64,000 nt of DNA from contig NC_037592.1 of NCBI RefSeq assembly GCF_003073045.1, forward strand, positions 12,986,007-13,050,006. The letters run 5' to 3'. Each line of letters starts with the position of its first letter. Positions within the stretch are counted from its first letter, which is position 1. The position numbers and the translations under genes were made by a program. This DNA is from Pomacea canaliculata (taxonomy: Eukaryota > Mollusca > Gastropoda > Architaenioglossa > Ampullariidae). The notes beneath the pieces were generated by a model. That model made no database searches, was not told the DNA's origin, and was given only the letters and a program-made list of their open reading frames with translations. Shown piece by piece: positions 28,701-39,590 of the stretch.

Positions 28701-29084
28701 CATGAGTCGTGGCAGCCTTAACTCCTCTCTGCCTAGAGGTGAGGTATATTGATGGATGACCGCAATAAAGAGTTTTACTAGAAGAGCCCTAAGCTCCAAG
28801 TAGACGTACCCCTACAAGAAAGGGGAAATTGCAGTGGTGGGAGTGGTAATGATAATGAGGATTTCCAGAACTATTACAACATATATTACTCTTTTATTTC
28901 ACTTTATAAAGAGCTCAGAACTTTGAAGATATTGATCAACTTTTCATGAGAAAAATACATAGCTGTCTCCATTCTAAGGCTTTAGCCATGCACAATACAT
29001 TGATTATAATTCAACATACTTTCAACAAGGTCCTTTCATCGTTTTACAGATTCTCTGGAAGGTGGCAAAAATCCTTGGGGATAA
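10773..29084 (+). CDS. KIF27: KIF7/KIF27-type kinesin (kinesin-4 family, Costal2-like), ~36 exons
   Basis: Microtubule motor of the KIF7/KIF27 group, which in animals acts at cilia and in Hedgehog signalling. Main exons: 10773-10805, 11209-11346, 11724-11810, 12112-12219, 12655-12787, 13170-13316, 13679-13759, 14149-14213 (weaker), 14255-14351, 14472-14593, 14879-14980, 15524-15604, 16017-16138, 16410-16545, 16983-17066, 17412-17498, 17723-17842, 18247-18366, 18592-18768, 19164-19281, 19720-19891, 20174-20270, 21342-21445, 21597-21704, 21954-22053, 22810-22961, 23353-23449, 23613-23717, 24174-24388, 24866-24977, 25733-25870, 26339-about 26530, 26755-26858, 27076-27184, 28467-28738, 29050-29084. 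The motor domain has P-loop GQTGSGKT (84-91), switch I NEHSSRSH (201-208) and switch II DLAGSER (278-284). A long coiled-coil stalk follows, with family matches such as [11 protein letters not shown] and [14 protein letters not shown]. Total is about 1,420 residues, close to KIF7 and KIF27. Exact 1:1 orthology with either vertebrate gene is not claimed. The junction after 26339 and the 3' end are unsettled. Confidence 0.92.
17895..18170 (+). mobile_element. tRNA-derived SINE in kinesin intron
   Basis: The 5' end has a polymerase III A-box-like TAGCCAAGTGG at about 17910 and a B-box-like GGTTTGATACC about 45 bases on, at the spacing of a tRNA head. A body of about 200 bases without coding signs follows. 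I could not find a clean target duplication. It sits between the exons ending 17842 and starting 18247. Confidence 0.65.
18438..18475. repeat. Short inverted repeat (hairpin) in kinesin intron
   Basis: GAGGTCT and AGACCTC face each other across a 7-base loop near 18443-18463, with GGTC/GACC matches nearby. It may be part of a small repeat. No function is inferred. Confidence 0.35.
20280..21330. other. Large kinesin intron with possible repeat sequence, no gene
   Basis: This intron of about 1.07 kb between the exons ending 20270 and starting 21342 has a more mixed composition than neighbouring introns from 20320 to 20870. That suggests an old insertion. I found no terminal repeats or protein motif to name it. 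Confidence 0.3.
25345..25426. repeat. Dispersed repeat, copy A (kinesin intron)
   Basis: About 80 bases here match 29094-29181 in the same orientation, sharing GCTAAAATCATTTGCAAAA and GTGTACAGAATAATGA. The minus strand keeps an open frame of 92 codons across this area (25539-25261) with the string [16 protein letters not shown], which may be a transposable-element remnant. Confidence 0.55.
28764..28769 (+). terminator. Poly(A) signal close to a kinesin stop codon
   Basis: AATAAA lies 12 nt after the in-frame TGA at 28750-28752. If the exon starting at 28467 reads through rather than splicing at 28738, this signal would end a transcript with a very short 3' UTR. Confidence 0.35.
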
Positions 29085-29093
29085 TGAGAATCT

Positions 29094-29181
29094 GTTATCT
29101 TCTCTCCTGGTATGTGGACCACAGATACAAAGAATTGCTAAAATCATTTGCAAAACTATTTGTGTGGTGTACAGAATAATG
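29094..29181. repeat. Dispersed repeat, copy B
   Basis: This is the partner of the 80-base repeat at 25345-25426 in the same orientation, with scattered differences. It overlaps the region just after the possible last kinesin exon. Confidence 0.55.
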
Positions 29182-31076
29182 AGTGATTTATAGACCCATT
29201 TGCGTAAATTATTCTGGTCTGTACGTGCATTTGTAAGTGTGTGTCAAGCGCGTGTAGTTTATTATGCAAAAAAAGATTTTGGTTGTGTTTGCATTCATTC
29301 TAAGAAAAAAATCCATTCCATCCAAGATCCAGTTCGTAACTACCCAGTTTATTCTTGAGTAATTGTTCAGTCATACAATTTGACAAATAGTCTAACGTGT
29401 TCGACAAATTCTCTTAGTAGTATGACATAATGTATACTATGTGGTGTAGCAAAATGTCTTGCTGTGCATTGTTGCAAAATATCGCTGTATATCCACATGT
29501 TTAAAGCGTGAGAGTTCTTCCTCCCATTCCTTTAACAAATAAACAGACTATCTTCAACCAATCATGTGAGCATGAGGTACATTATGTGAGTGGAACAGAT
29601 CTTTATAGGGCTCCTTAGAAAGTTTATTACTTTTATTTCTAGGTCTAGTGGTTGTTGCTTCAGTTTATCTTTTAGGATGTGTGGGAATGATGAAATGTAT
29701 ATATTTTGGGATGGTCATTTTTTTTTAAATAGTGAGATGTAAACATACAATAGAGCAACAAAGATGCTTTTATGGCCTCTCTAAAAAAAATTGTGATAAC
29801 TTCTAATCCTCCCGTTGTGTTTATTATTTGTTTTGAGGGTTAATTTTTAATTTTTTATTGTTGAGATGAGAGTTAAAATGGTGTGTTCTGTGTCTTTAAG
29901 TGTGGTAACACATGATCATCCCACCTGACAATGGACATACAGGTGCAAACTTTACAGTTTTAACATATCAAAGAACAAGAAACCATTTGTTTTTTTCCTC
30001 ATTACTGTTGTGCACAAATCTACATTTTAAGATCCCAGATCTGTATTTGTAATATTTAATCAAAGGATTGTATGCTGAATGAAATTTGCAGTATCAATTT
30101 CTTCTTCCAGTCATAAAGGGATGTTAGGGAAGATAAAAGACTGTTGCATTTATATGTCTGCTGTGAGATTTTAAAATTTTAAATGCAAGGACGTATTCAT
30201 GATTCCCTCTAGTTCACAGTTTTCCATGTATATGTGTGCAAATGCAAAAACTTATGAGAGAATAGTATTATGTAAGAACTATGTTTAGAGTAGTTTTCAT
30301 TGTTGCTTATTTTTTACATTTCATGATTACTAAGATTAAGTTACACATAAAGAGTGAATAATAGAAGAGTGTTTGTCATTACTGCTCATATCATCTGGAT
30401 GCTTTTCAAATGAATATTTCAAACTAGTTCATGCATCAAGCATATCAACCAAATAGATCGTTTCAAGTCTTGCCCATTCTTTCCTCAACAGTTGTGGGCT
30501 TATCTCCACTGATATATATTCTAATGTGTGCATATTATAAAGCAATACAGTGTGAAATTTCTTGCTGTGTGATAGTCATGTAGAACTTATTTTTCTGGAT
30601 TGGCACTATCATTCTGATCTTCATCACCATCACAATTTACAACTGTTTTTGAGACCAGCATCCATGTTTGTGCATGTTTTTTTCCCCGTAAGAAGCTGTG
30701 AGCTCGCCTTTAATGGTGGGAACAATTCAACATATTAATCTACACCATCATATTCATGAGCTGAACATGAAGAGAAATATGCATTTTGATCTGGATATAA
30801 AAAATTTACTACAATCTTATTTTTTATAAATTCAGTTAGAAGTATTATAGGCAAATATTGTATGCCAACTTGTCAGCAAAATCTACCCATAAATGGGTGA
30901 TGATTTTGCTGCAATTTCAAGCAAAGAATGTGCCATATGTGTCACTGACATTGTATGAATCTTTTCTCACATGAATTCCTGGTAACATGTTACTAGAGAG
31001 CAGCTGTGACCTGTAGCAGTAGAATTTAGGGATCATAGATTGTTCTAGTTCTTGGTCAGTTAGTCATGTGAAATAA

Positions 31077-31150
31077 GGTGACCAGACATCCCGATTTAGG
31101 CGGGACAGTCCCACCTTTGACCGCGTATCCCGCCTGCTGGATCACAGAAA
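31077..31150 (+). repeat. Probable DNA-transposon fragment
   Basis: The segment begins GGTGACCAGACATCCCGATT and contains the near-palindromic GGCGGGACAGTCCC. It resembles ends of dispersed DNA transposon families found in many animals. No matching second end or target duplication was found. Confidence 0.35.
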
Positions 31151-32330
31151 ATTAAGTTGTGCAACGTGGGAGGAGAATCAACATATGACAAATTTATTTT
31201 CCCATGTTTCTCTTTTGAATCTCATTGCAGATAGGGAACTACATTTGCTCACACATTATTTATAAAATTAAGCGAGGAAGGTTACAAGTCACGTTCATTA
31301 GTGTATAAATATGTAGAATGCTTACTGACCATTCATGTGTTCGGTGTTCGAAAATTTTAGAAAATGGTGTAACATTACAGTGTGTTAGACTTTGGAGCAA
31401 AAGGCTGCCTTGAGCTATATGCCCACCAAGGTGGCAGGAGAGGGTTGTTTCCCCTCCCATGCTGTGCCAACGACATTGTTTACTGACAGTTCATTGCTAT
31501 CACAGTCTTTATACTGTTAGCTGTTATTTCTGTAGCAGTGTTATTTTTCAAGAATTCCATAATACATAGAACTCTTTAAGCTAGATTTGGAAACTGACCC
31601 ATAATTATTATTCTGTAGATCTTAACATAAGGATCACCACCACCAACCCAGAAACTGAAATGTTATTTAATGCTTTAAAGTCATTTGTGATGAATAAGGA
31701 AATATAAATATATCGAAAACTACATGTAAATGTTTATATCAGTCATCCTTTAAGGAGAAAAATGGATCATACAATTGTCAGGAAGGTGATTGTGGGGTTT
31801 TTTAATTGGAAGTTTTAATGTGATTTTTAAAATTTGTTATTTATCCATCCATCCTGCCTTCCGTTGTTCATACCATCTCCCACCCACTCAAACTCATGGG
31901 CCATCAGTACAGTCTTCTGTGAAAATTTATTTTAAAAATTTAGTTGAGACACAATATCACCTATATTGTCTTTGTGTTCTGAGCTATTTTGACACATCAA
32001 ATAAGACATATCCTTCAAGTTTGTAAATAAAAGTTCCTACTTGTGGATTTTAGTGGAAGAGGTCCATAGTTGAGCAGAGTTCAGTACAGCACATTTCAAT
32101 AAAACCGTCCACATCTGCTGGTGTTTGCATATAAATGTGAACATTTTGTGTTATATATATGCTGTATGTTTTGGCAAACAATCCACCATTTCATAATAAA
32201 AACAATTAGCATCCTATTTACTAGCTTTCTGACTTTGATTTAGTAAGGCTGTTTGCTAGCTGAGATGTATACAGTGTACACACACTCAAGAGAAGGAAAG
32301 CAAGATCAGCATTTGTACATGATAGAAATA

Positions 32331-32501
32331 CAGTCGGACCTCGATAAATCGACCTTCCCTAAGTCTAAAACCTCCCTACATTGAATTAATTGTTAGTTCC
32401 CGGCCAAATACCTGCGCCTAATACGCCATTTTCGCTAACTCGAAAACTCCCTGTTCGAATTTTTCAGGTCCCTTTGAGTTCGACTTATCAAGGTCCGACT
32501 G
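32331..32501. mobile_element. pogo/Tigger-type MITE, 171 bp
   Basis: The element begins CAGTCGGACCTCGATAAATC. The reverse complement of its right end is CAGTCGGACCTTGATAAGTC, so the terminal inverted repeats match at all but two of about 22 positions. TA dinucleotides flank both ends (32329-32330 and 32502-32503), the target duplication of Tc1/mariner/pogo elements, and a CAGT start is usual for pogo. There is no coding capacity, so it is non-autonomous. Confidence 0.88.
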
Positions 32502-33743
32502 TAGATGCTCAAATTGAAGCAAAGCCCAAATGGAGGGGAAAAAATCAGTGCAGATAAAGAAAAAAAAAACTACTTTCAACAATTCACTTTGGCATTATTA
32601 CCTCCAAAATTTTCACAAACGATTGGAGGCGTCCGTCAAGTACTTTTATATCAATTCCTTCAATGGTTTTGTCTAAAATGTGAAGTGGTGAAATCTTATC
32701 ATTAGTTTAACCTGACTTGATAAAGCTCCCTGGCATGATTCGCAGTGCTCACAGTTTAAATCTCATTTTGTAGCACATACGTGTTTAAATTGTTTTAGAT
32801 TTTCGTTTTGATGGGATTGAACAGAGATGTGTGCACATAAGGTTACCTCATGCGTTTGGGTTTAGAATATGAATTTAGGCAAGAACTGGTGAAATTGTGT
32901 AATTTTTTTTCTTTTTTTAAATACAGAAGTCACAAATTAGGTTGCACCATATTACTGACAAAAAATATTGTACCAGCTGTATATGAAAATTTTTATTCAC
33001 TGTTGGCGCGTTTTCACCAAGTTTATCATGATCGAAATCACTGTGGTTGCTTCAGTCTTCAGAAGCTTTTGGTCTCCGCCAGCAACATAAACTGTATAGC
33101 AGTGTCAGTAAAATTTTCAGTAACAGCAAAATTAGGCACATTATCTAATAATTTATGCTTTCAACATCCTAGTTAAATTCACAATATTTTATCACCTCTT
33201 TGTCACCGGCACTTCCTCATCATCCGGGCGACTTACGTTAGCCTCCGGTCTACGGAAATGCCATTGATAGGGGAGCTAACTCTGACGACTTGAGTCAGCA
33301 GACAGACAGAGTGCTCCATCGTGTCTTGAACTTCATTCATGCGATAGTGATTATTAGTCAGAAAGATTGGTGATAAGGCCTGCATTCTTAACCCAGTGAC
33401 CTACATTTAAGGTCAGTGGAAATTCAAATGCACCTGTCCTAGTAGACGCTTTAACTACTCCAATTTCAGTTTAGTTCCAAAAGGGAAGGGCTGGTTGGCC
33501 ATCCTTACACTATACCTCACCCACAGGGTTACATCTTAATACTCTTTTTCTTTACTAGCTCGAGCACTCATCTTCATCATTTAAAAAAATCTACCTAAAG
33601 GTTCAATTTACATGGGAAAATGAATAGCGAATTATGGGAATATTAAGGCATACATTAGAACTGACCTACCAGTTCTGAATTAGATTATCTAGCTCATTTT
33701 TCCTGGACTGATTGAGACAGCCCGGTGAAACGAATAACAGACA

Positions 33744-36652
33744 ATGACGACGGCAAGCAGCATGAAAGAAGACAGAGGTGAATGCTACACTCCACCACAA
33801 TGTCCTGCTCCGAGATCAGAGACGGAAGAACAGCGCGTGTGCTTAGCCACATTAGAGGACAGGGACCCCGTCATTGCCATCGACAGAGACATCTTTCATG
33901 GACGAGACTTTCTTCCGGCGATTTATCCTTCGTTAGTACAAGGCCAAGGTGTTTACAGTCACATTTGCAAGATAGGGAACCGAGTGGTAAGTTTACGTGC
34001 CTATATATACGTACGTGTGTGTGTGTTTTGCGCCCGTAGATATATGTAGATAAACCATTTCTGTGTATTTGTTGTGTACGAATATTGCATATATATGTGT
34101 TCACATATAAAAGTGTGCATAAATGCCATAGGTAAAACCGTTATAATAGTAAATTAATGTGTATGTAGGTTTGTAGGACGCAATATAACATGATTTGTTT
34201 TAAAAGTTATCTCCAGGATCTACCAATTAAAATATCAATAAACCGCCTCAAATCTCGTCTATCTTCAAGCTGTTGAACAAGGCAAATAATGTGGTCTGAT
34301 GTACAGTAGTGTCGTACTGCATACAATGAATGCTTTATTGCAGATCAAATCGCTTAATGTATTTTTAGATGTCAGACAGGGGAAATAAAATTGAATGTAG
34401 TCATCATTAACAGCAGCTGTGGTGTCGGTGGCAACAACAAAGCAACAAAACAACATTCACAACAAAGACACAACAAAAACAATGACAACCACGCAACAAA
34501 AGCAGAATACTGTTTTCTTATGTTAACACTTACTTATGAATGTATCACAGAAGATAAAAAATGTTGACTTCCAGGTCTAAGCGCGTGCATCTCTTTTTCC
34601 ATACAGTTTCAAACATTTCAGCACTGCTTTCACTGTATCAACAGTCACTGGGGACTAATGTTCCATAAATATATATACATGTATATCTTCCACACTCACA
34701 ACTTATTTTAAATCGTTTAAAAAAATTACACAAACAAAACACAGCTGACCTCTACTTGGGGACAGACTATACTCTAAATGCCGCAGTCTGTGGGGACCAG
34801 CGACCTCACTACTCAATAAGTCACGGTCTCTGGGGACGAGCGACCTAACCTTTTGATATATCACACGCTGCCTCTTAGGGTCAGACGTTATTTTCTGGGC
34901 TAGATACTCCAGGATACTAGTAAAATGTGAACAACTCACAAAACAAAAACTCTTCAAATATTTCATGGCATCTGTCAGGTCCATTACTCTGTGGCATTAG
35001 CCTGACACAAACACTCACGGCCCGCCTCCCGGCCCTCCACTCCATGGCCCATCTCCCGGCCCCGCAGACTGCGCTTAATGACAGTTACAAGAAAGAGAAC
35101 ACATTACTTATTCATGTCTTTTAAAGAAATAAAGGAAAGAAGTCAGCATACAGAAAGTTCGAAATACAAAAACCTGAGATATACAAACACCGCACCTCTC
35201 TAAGTAGACGCAGCCTTTCACTCCCCTATACACAGTGTCCCTCCACTTGTCTCATTGGGAACTGAAGCGCTGCCCCATAACAGTTAACTATATCGTCTTC
35301 CCTCTTCCTTTCCAACTTCTAAAAAAAAAAAAAAATCTGTTAGTCATTTAGCAGGTGCGCTCAGCCACCATCGCTTTAGTGTTAGCAGCTTCGAATTTTT
35401 TTTTTTCTGGATATGAAGGATGCAACACAACTACATGTAGATGTTTCCTGCTTTATAAAAATATTGTAACCAAAATCCCTTGCCTTCGTTTAGCTGCTGG
35501 CTTCTGTGTCATGGTGTAATTTTATCTAAGTTCTATCAATCCCGAGTGTGAAGGAGAGCTTATACAATCTGCCAACCGATGTTGCCTCTAGGTGAGCTTT
35601 ACTTCAGTGGAAATTGTGGACGGAGGACAAACCGTGGTGACATCAGGAGGCCGCGTGTCTCCAGACTGTCGTGGTTCCGGTGTGTACGGGCGATTCATAA
35701 AACAGGTGTTGCAGAACTACACCTCATTGCCAGGAATCAGGTATCTGGCCTTCACAACGAACAACATTAACATGGACGCCAACGGAGCAAAAATCCTCAA
35801 GACGCACAAGCTAATCCTAGAAAAGGTACTGTCTTTGTAACCTAATATAATGAACCATATGCCTGGTCCCTCAAGGGGTTCTTTTTGTCACGTGTTGTTA
35901 TAATGTCACCCTCTAACCTGTAACCAGGTATCGGTGCTGTGGTGCTGAGGATCAGCTCTCATGGGCTTTATTTCTGAGCACACTGTCCAGTTTTGTCTTC
36001 ATTCACTCTTTTATGATTTTCTCTCTCGTTCAGAATTTCCCTGACTCTTAAGCATCTTTATTACCGGTTTTAATCCGTTTTCATTTTTCTGAAATAGGAA
36101 ATCTTTACCGTCGATGTAGATGGTTCTGCAATGGACAGCAGTATTAGTGAGGAATCCCTTCCTGGGGTGAGAAGCCTCACCGAAGAGGACATCAGAAGAC
36201 TGCTGTCAGCGGATCCTGGACAACTGCGCCATCTGTTCCCCGAAGAGAGGATCGTCTTGGGTTGGAAACCTTTTCGCTTGATGGTTTCCAACCTGCACCA
36301 CCTCCTCACTTACTCATCGTCTCCCCGACTGTTCCTGGCCAGCATCGCTGGGAACGAAGATGTGATCTCCACACCGTTGCTGTCGTGCGGCAGCTTCTAC
36401 CCTTGCAAGCTTGGCGTCTGCTACATGCTCGACATGTTCGGAAACGGAAACACCCAGCAGCTTCTCACGCACTTCGAATGGCACGTGCGACAGTTGCATG
36501 GTATTGTGGGAAAGAGCAACGCTTTGTTCAGTGTTTTCTTTTCTAGAAGCGTCGAAGGTGAGATGAAGCTGATGCGAGAAAACCACCCATTCATTCACGA
36601 TGTCCAGCATCCGCCGTACAACAAACTTGTGGTCTTAGAGCAAGAATTGTAG
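33744..36652 (+). CDS. HISAT/NAT16-like GNAT acetyltransferase, copy 1
   Basis: Predicted acetyl-CoA-dependent N-acetyltransferase related to vertebrate NAT16/histidine N-acetyltransferase; the true substrate is unknown. Three exons: 33744-33986, 35592-35825 and 36098-36652, both introns GT-AG and phase 0, giving 343 residues. Exon 1 has the family start LEDRDPVIAIDRDIFHGRDF. Exon 2 (78 codons) is the GNAT core, with acetyl-CoA loop CRGSGVYGRF. Exon 3 is the family-specific C-terminal half, with LRHLFPEERIVLGWKPFRLM and a terminal LVVLEQEL. The N-terminus is about 24 residues longer than in copies 2 and 3, and a second Met at codon 7 could also start it. Intron 1 is 1.6 kb. It is the most diverged of the three copies. 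Confidence 0.85.
34745..34865 (-). repeat. Imperfect ~39-bp tandem repeat in copy 1 intron
   Basis: On the minus strand, AGGTCGCTCGTCCCCAGAGA and AGGTCGCTGGTCCCCACAGA follow each other about 39 bases apart, with a partial third unit. A 93-codon open frame crosses the area (34984-34703) but matches nothing I know. The neighbouring sequence up to 35290 is unlike the rest of the intron and may be an unnamed inserted element. Confidence 0.4.
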
Positions 36653-36893
36653 CCAATGTCGTGATCATTCGTTTGTCTGAAACTTTGTCACGGTCGTGAT
36701 GTGGTTATTGATAATGTTTTGCTGACGATTATGTGGCTGGGTGACGGTCAAAAGGGATTTTTTTTTTCTCGAGGCCGTTAAGTCTCCGTCAGTGAGCTAT
36801 GCATTGCTTGCTGGATCTTATTTCAGAAACAATTGTTTATCGCAAACATTTAGTGTGGGCAAATGTTGGACACACGATTAGCTAAAGGCAATC

Positions 36894-37078
36894 AATAAAT
36901 GTATTGAATAAATTATTCTGTGCTGTACACAAACAGAACTAATTCGCAGCAGCTAATGCCATTGACTGATAGCGCCGCCCCATAGAGCCCCTGTTTGTCT
37001 GCGAGCGTTGTATCGTGCCATATTTTATTTTGGTTATTGCTTCTGATAAAATGTTATTGTATTATCTATCTTAATAAA
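36894..37078 (+). terminator. Poly(A) signals of acetyltransferase copy 1
   Basis: Canonical AATAAA hexamers occur at 36894, 36907 and 37073, that is 242 to 421 nt past the stop codon, a normal 3' UTR length. The one at 37073 is followed by a GT-rich stretch. Confidence 0.5.
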
Positions 37079-37174
37079 GTTGTGTAATTTGTATATGGAA
37101 AGCCGACTTGGGAAGTAAATATCGCCAGTTTCAGACTATTGCCAAAATTTTGTCTCCACTCTCCCTTCTATAAA

Positions 37175-37359
37175 GGGCGGTCTAGTGGCGTCACTGTTAG
37201 CGCCTGTCACCAACACAGTGAGGGTTGGACTTCATGGGTTCAGCTCTCGCCTCGGGCACGCTGTTCTTTCTCTGCATGTGTCATTGTTTACATGGCTGGC
37301 TGCCTTGCCATGATATAGCATTCGTTGCTGGCTGGACATAAAACACTAATTCCCCCACC
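37175..37359 (+). mobile_element. Full-length tRNA-derived SINE, 185 bp
   Basis: A perfect 11-bp target duplication, CCTTCTATAAA, flanks it (37164-37174 and 37360-37370). The head shows an A-box-like TCTAGTGGCGT and a B-box-like GGTTCAGCTCT. The body and C-rich 3' tail match the truncated copy at 6540-6640. The clean target duplication suggests a fairly recent insertion. Confidence 0.9.
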
Positions 37360-37370
37360 CCTTCTATAAA

Positions 37371-39590
37371 CCTTTTTCTTATTTTTTTCGTCATTGTCAA
37401 AAACTGTTGTATTCCTGTTCATTACTGTTATTCGAAATACTGAAGGGTTTTATGTTAATGTTCTCTTTTAATTTTTTTTTAACATACGTTCCTTACGGCT
37501 TTTCTTTTACAAAACTAAGACTTCGAAAACATACATACCGCAGCGTGATTTATCATAAATAGTTGCTGCCTTTCGTCTTTCTGTCATTAGCTCCTTATTC
37601 TATTTATTTTTTTTTTGTACTTTGGTAAGGGTTTGAATATTGATTTGGATGGGGACTAACCTTGTTTATGCAGCATACATCGTCAGGTTGCAAATCTCCA
37701 TGTTTATTCGCAAATAGCTTATTGACTGATAGATAAGGATGCAGTCAGGTGCACTCAGAGGGTTCGGGTGCCGTGAGGACCGGTTGCACAACACAACACT
37801 TTTAGGCCTCAGATCTGCTTAGAAAATCAGTTATTTAAGAACACAAGCATAACACAATTTTAGAGAGTTTTAACACTAAAATTATTTTAAATAAAACTGT
37901 TTATACCAGACTTTCGGTCTAGCCAGCACAATGTTTCACATACGCTAAATGGCATTGGAATGATGCTTGAAAAACATTTCTAAATTTGATTCTTTAGAAT
38001 AATTTCAAACTTTTAAAAGGCGGTACAGTTGCTGGTTGAAATAATTTGCTTATTTACCAAAATTAAGTGACATTTAAAAAAATTTAGCTAATAATTGTTG
38101 TTAAGTTGAAAAACCTTATGCCCACATCAAAGTATAGGGTTGCGAAAAAAAAAAACCTTGAACATATATCATAGATTGTAATTTTGAATATGCATTTTAT
38201 TCCCACAAGAGCAATTGAGAAAAGACAAATGATTCAGGACGCCCCTTTCTTGCTGTCCTCCCGACGCTGCCACCCATTCGGTACCCAGGTGTCTGAACTA
38301 TGATATTCAAGATTTTATCACAAGTAATCAATAAGCTTAGTCACAAATCGCAAAATCCATTCGAAATTAAAAAGACTTTTAAATAACTAAAACAAATTTA
38401 AATAAGTACAACAAAAATATGAGAGTATTTTTCACAAAGAAAAACTCAACATTTTAAATTCCTGTATTTATTAACCCAATTCAATAAGTTAAGTAGGTAT
38501 TTTGCTAATTGAAGTCAAGGAAGAAATTTAAAATAAAATTATCATGTCCATATTCCCGAAGATTCGAGATGGTACTATAAGACAAATAAATAATACGTGA
38601 ACTCCATAAGTGCTTGTGCTGACAAAACACACAACTACACACACAAGAGTGGGGGGAAGGGCCACAGTTTTAAAAGACAGATCACAGAATTTCTAATAAA
38701 GTTTATAAGCGGGCAAACTTTTGTCAACATCTGGTCCCATAGTCCTGGCAATTGTATTGGGAAACAAGTTTGGACTTCGTACATTGACTGAAGTTCAAAT
38801 CTCCCGAACATCTGGTCAAAACCACTGGTTTTCTATGGCGATCACACACAACTTTGCCAGACTTGTAAAACATTCAACAACAATGGTTTCATGTGACCTT
38901 CACATAAAACTTTGCCAGACTTGGTCAAACGACATTTGCCACAGTTAAAAAGGTCCTCAAAAATTCTCCCAAAACATAGCATATGAATAGGAAAGCATAT
39001 ACTAATATCATCAAACTTTAAAAGTACAATTGCATGTAACCGTTGAACTTTTTAAAGAACTTTTGTCAGTGTCATCGATAATTTTTTCTGAGGAACCAAA
39101 CACTTTATGGAAAACTACAGAAAACATACTGTTATTGTCAGGTTGTGTGTCACAAAAGCAGCTGATAAATTTAATGTTCAGTGCATCCATCGACAGGCTT
39201 CTGAAGTAAATAAGACCTGACTATTTCTCTATGACCATTTATGAAAGTTATAAACTGTGTACCACAAATATTTTAAGTCACAACATACAAGTGAGAAGCA
39301 CAGAAGACTGGGGATACACGAAGAACAGCAATAATGAGATGAAACCGGAATTCCAGAAATCCGATAACTGTACCACAGAGAAAGAGATTTTAGACAAGAA
39401 AAATAAAGAGTAAATTTCAACTTGAACATGTTTCCTGTGATTAAATTATTTATCTATTTTGGTAAATGAAAAGTTTCACTTCAATAGCTCCAATACACAA
39501 GGAAATGCAGGAAATCATTTGGCGACCTCTAGATGTGACCATAGCAACCTCACCTGGAAACCAGTCTGCGTGCAAGGGACAGACCAGTCC
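37371..39590. other. Intergenic region, nothing recognised
   Basis: AT-rich DNA between copy 1 and the arylsulfatase stop codon. Short open frames around 38600-39410 lack domain or splice support. The 3' UTR of the minus-strand arylsulfatase must start at the right end of this stretch. Confidence 0.5.

Larger units (their letters stand above)
29085..33743. other. Intergenic region between kinesin and first acetyltransferase
   Basis: AT-rich DNA holding the presumed kinesin 3' UTR, repeat copy B just before its left end, a transposon-like fragment near 31080 and a MITE at 32331-32501. No gene could be supported. Confidence 0.5.
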
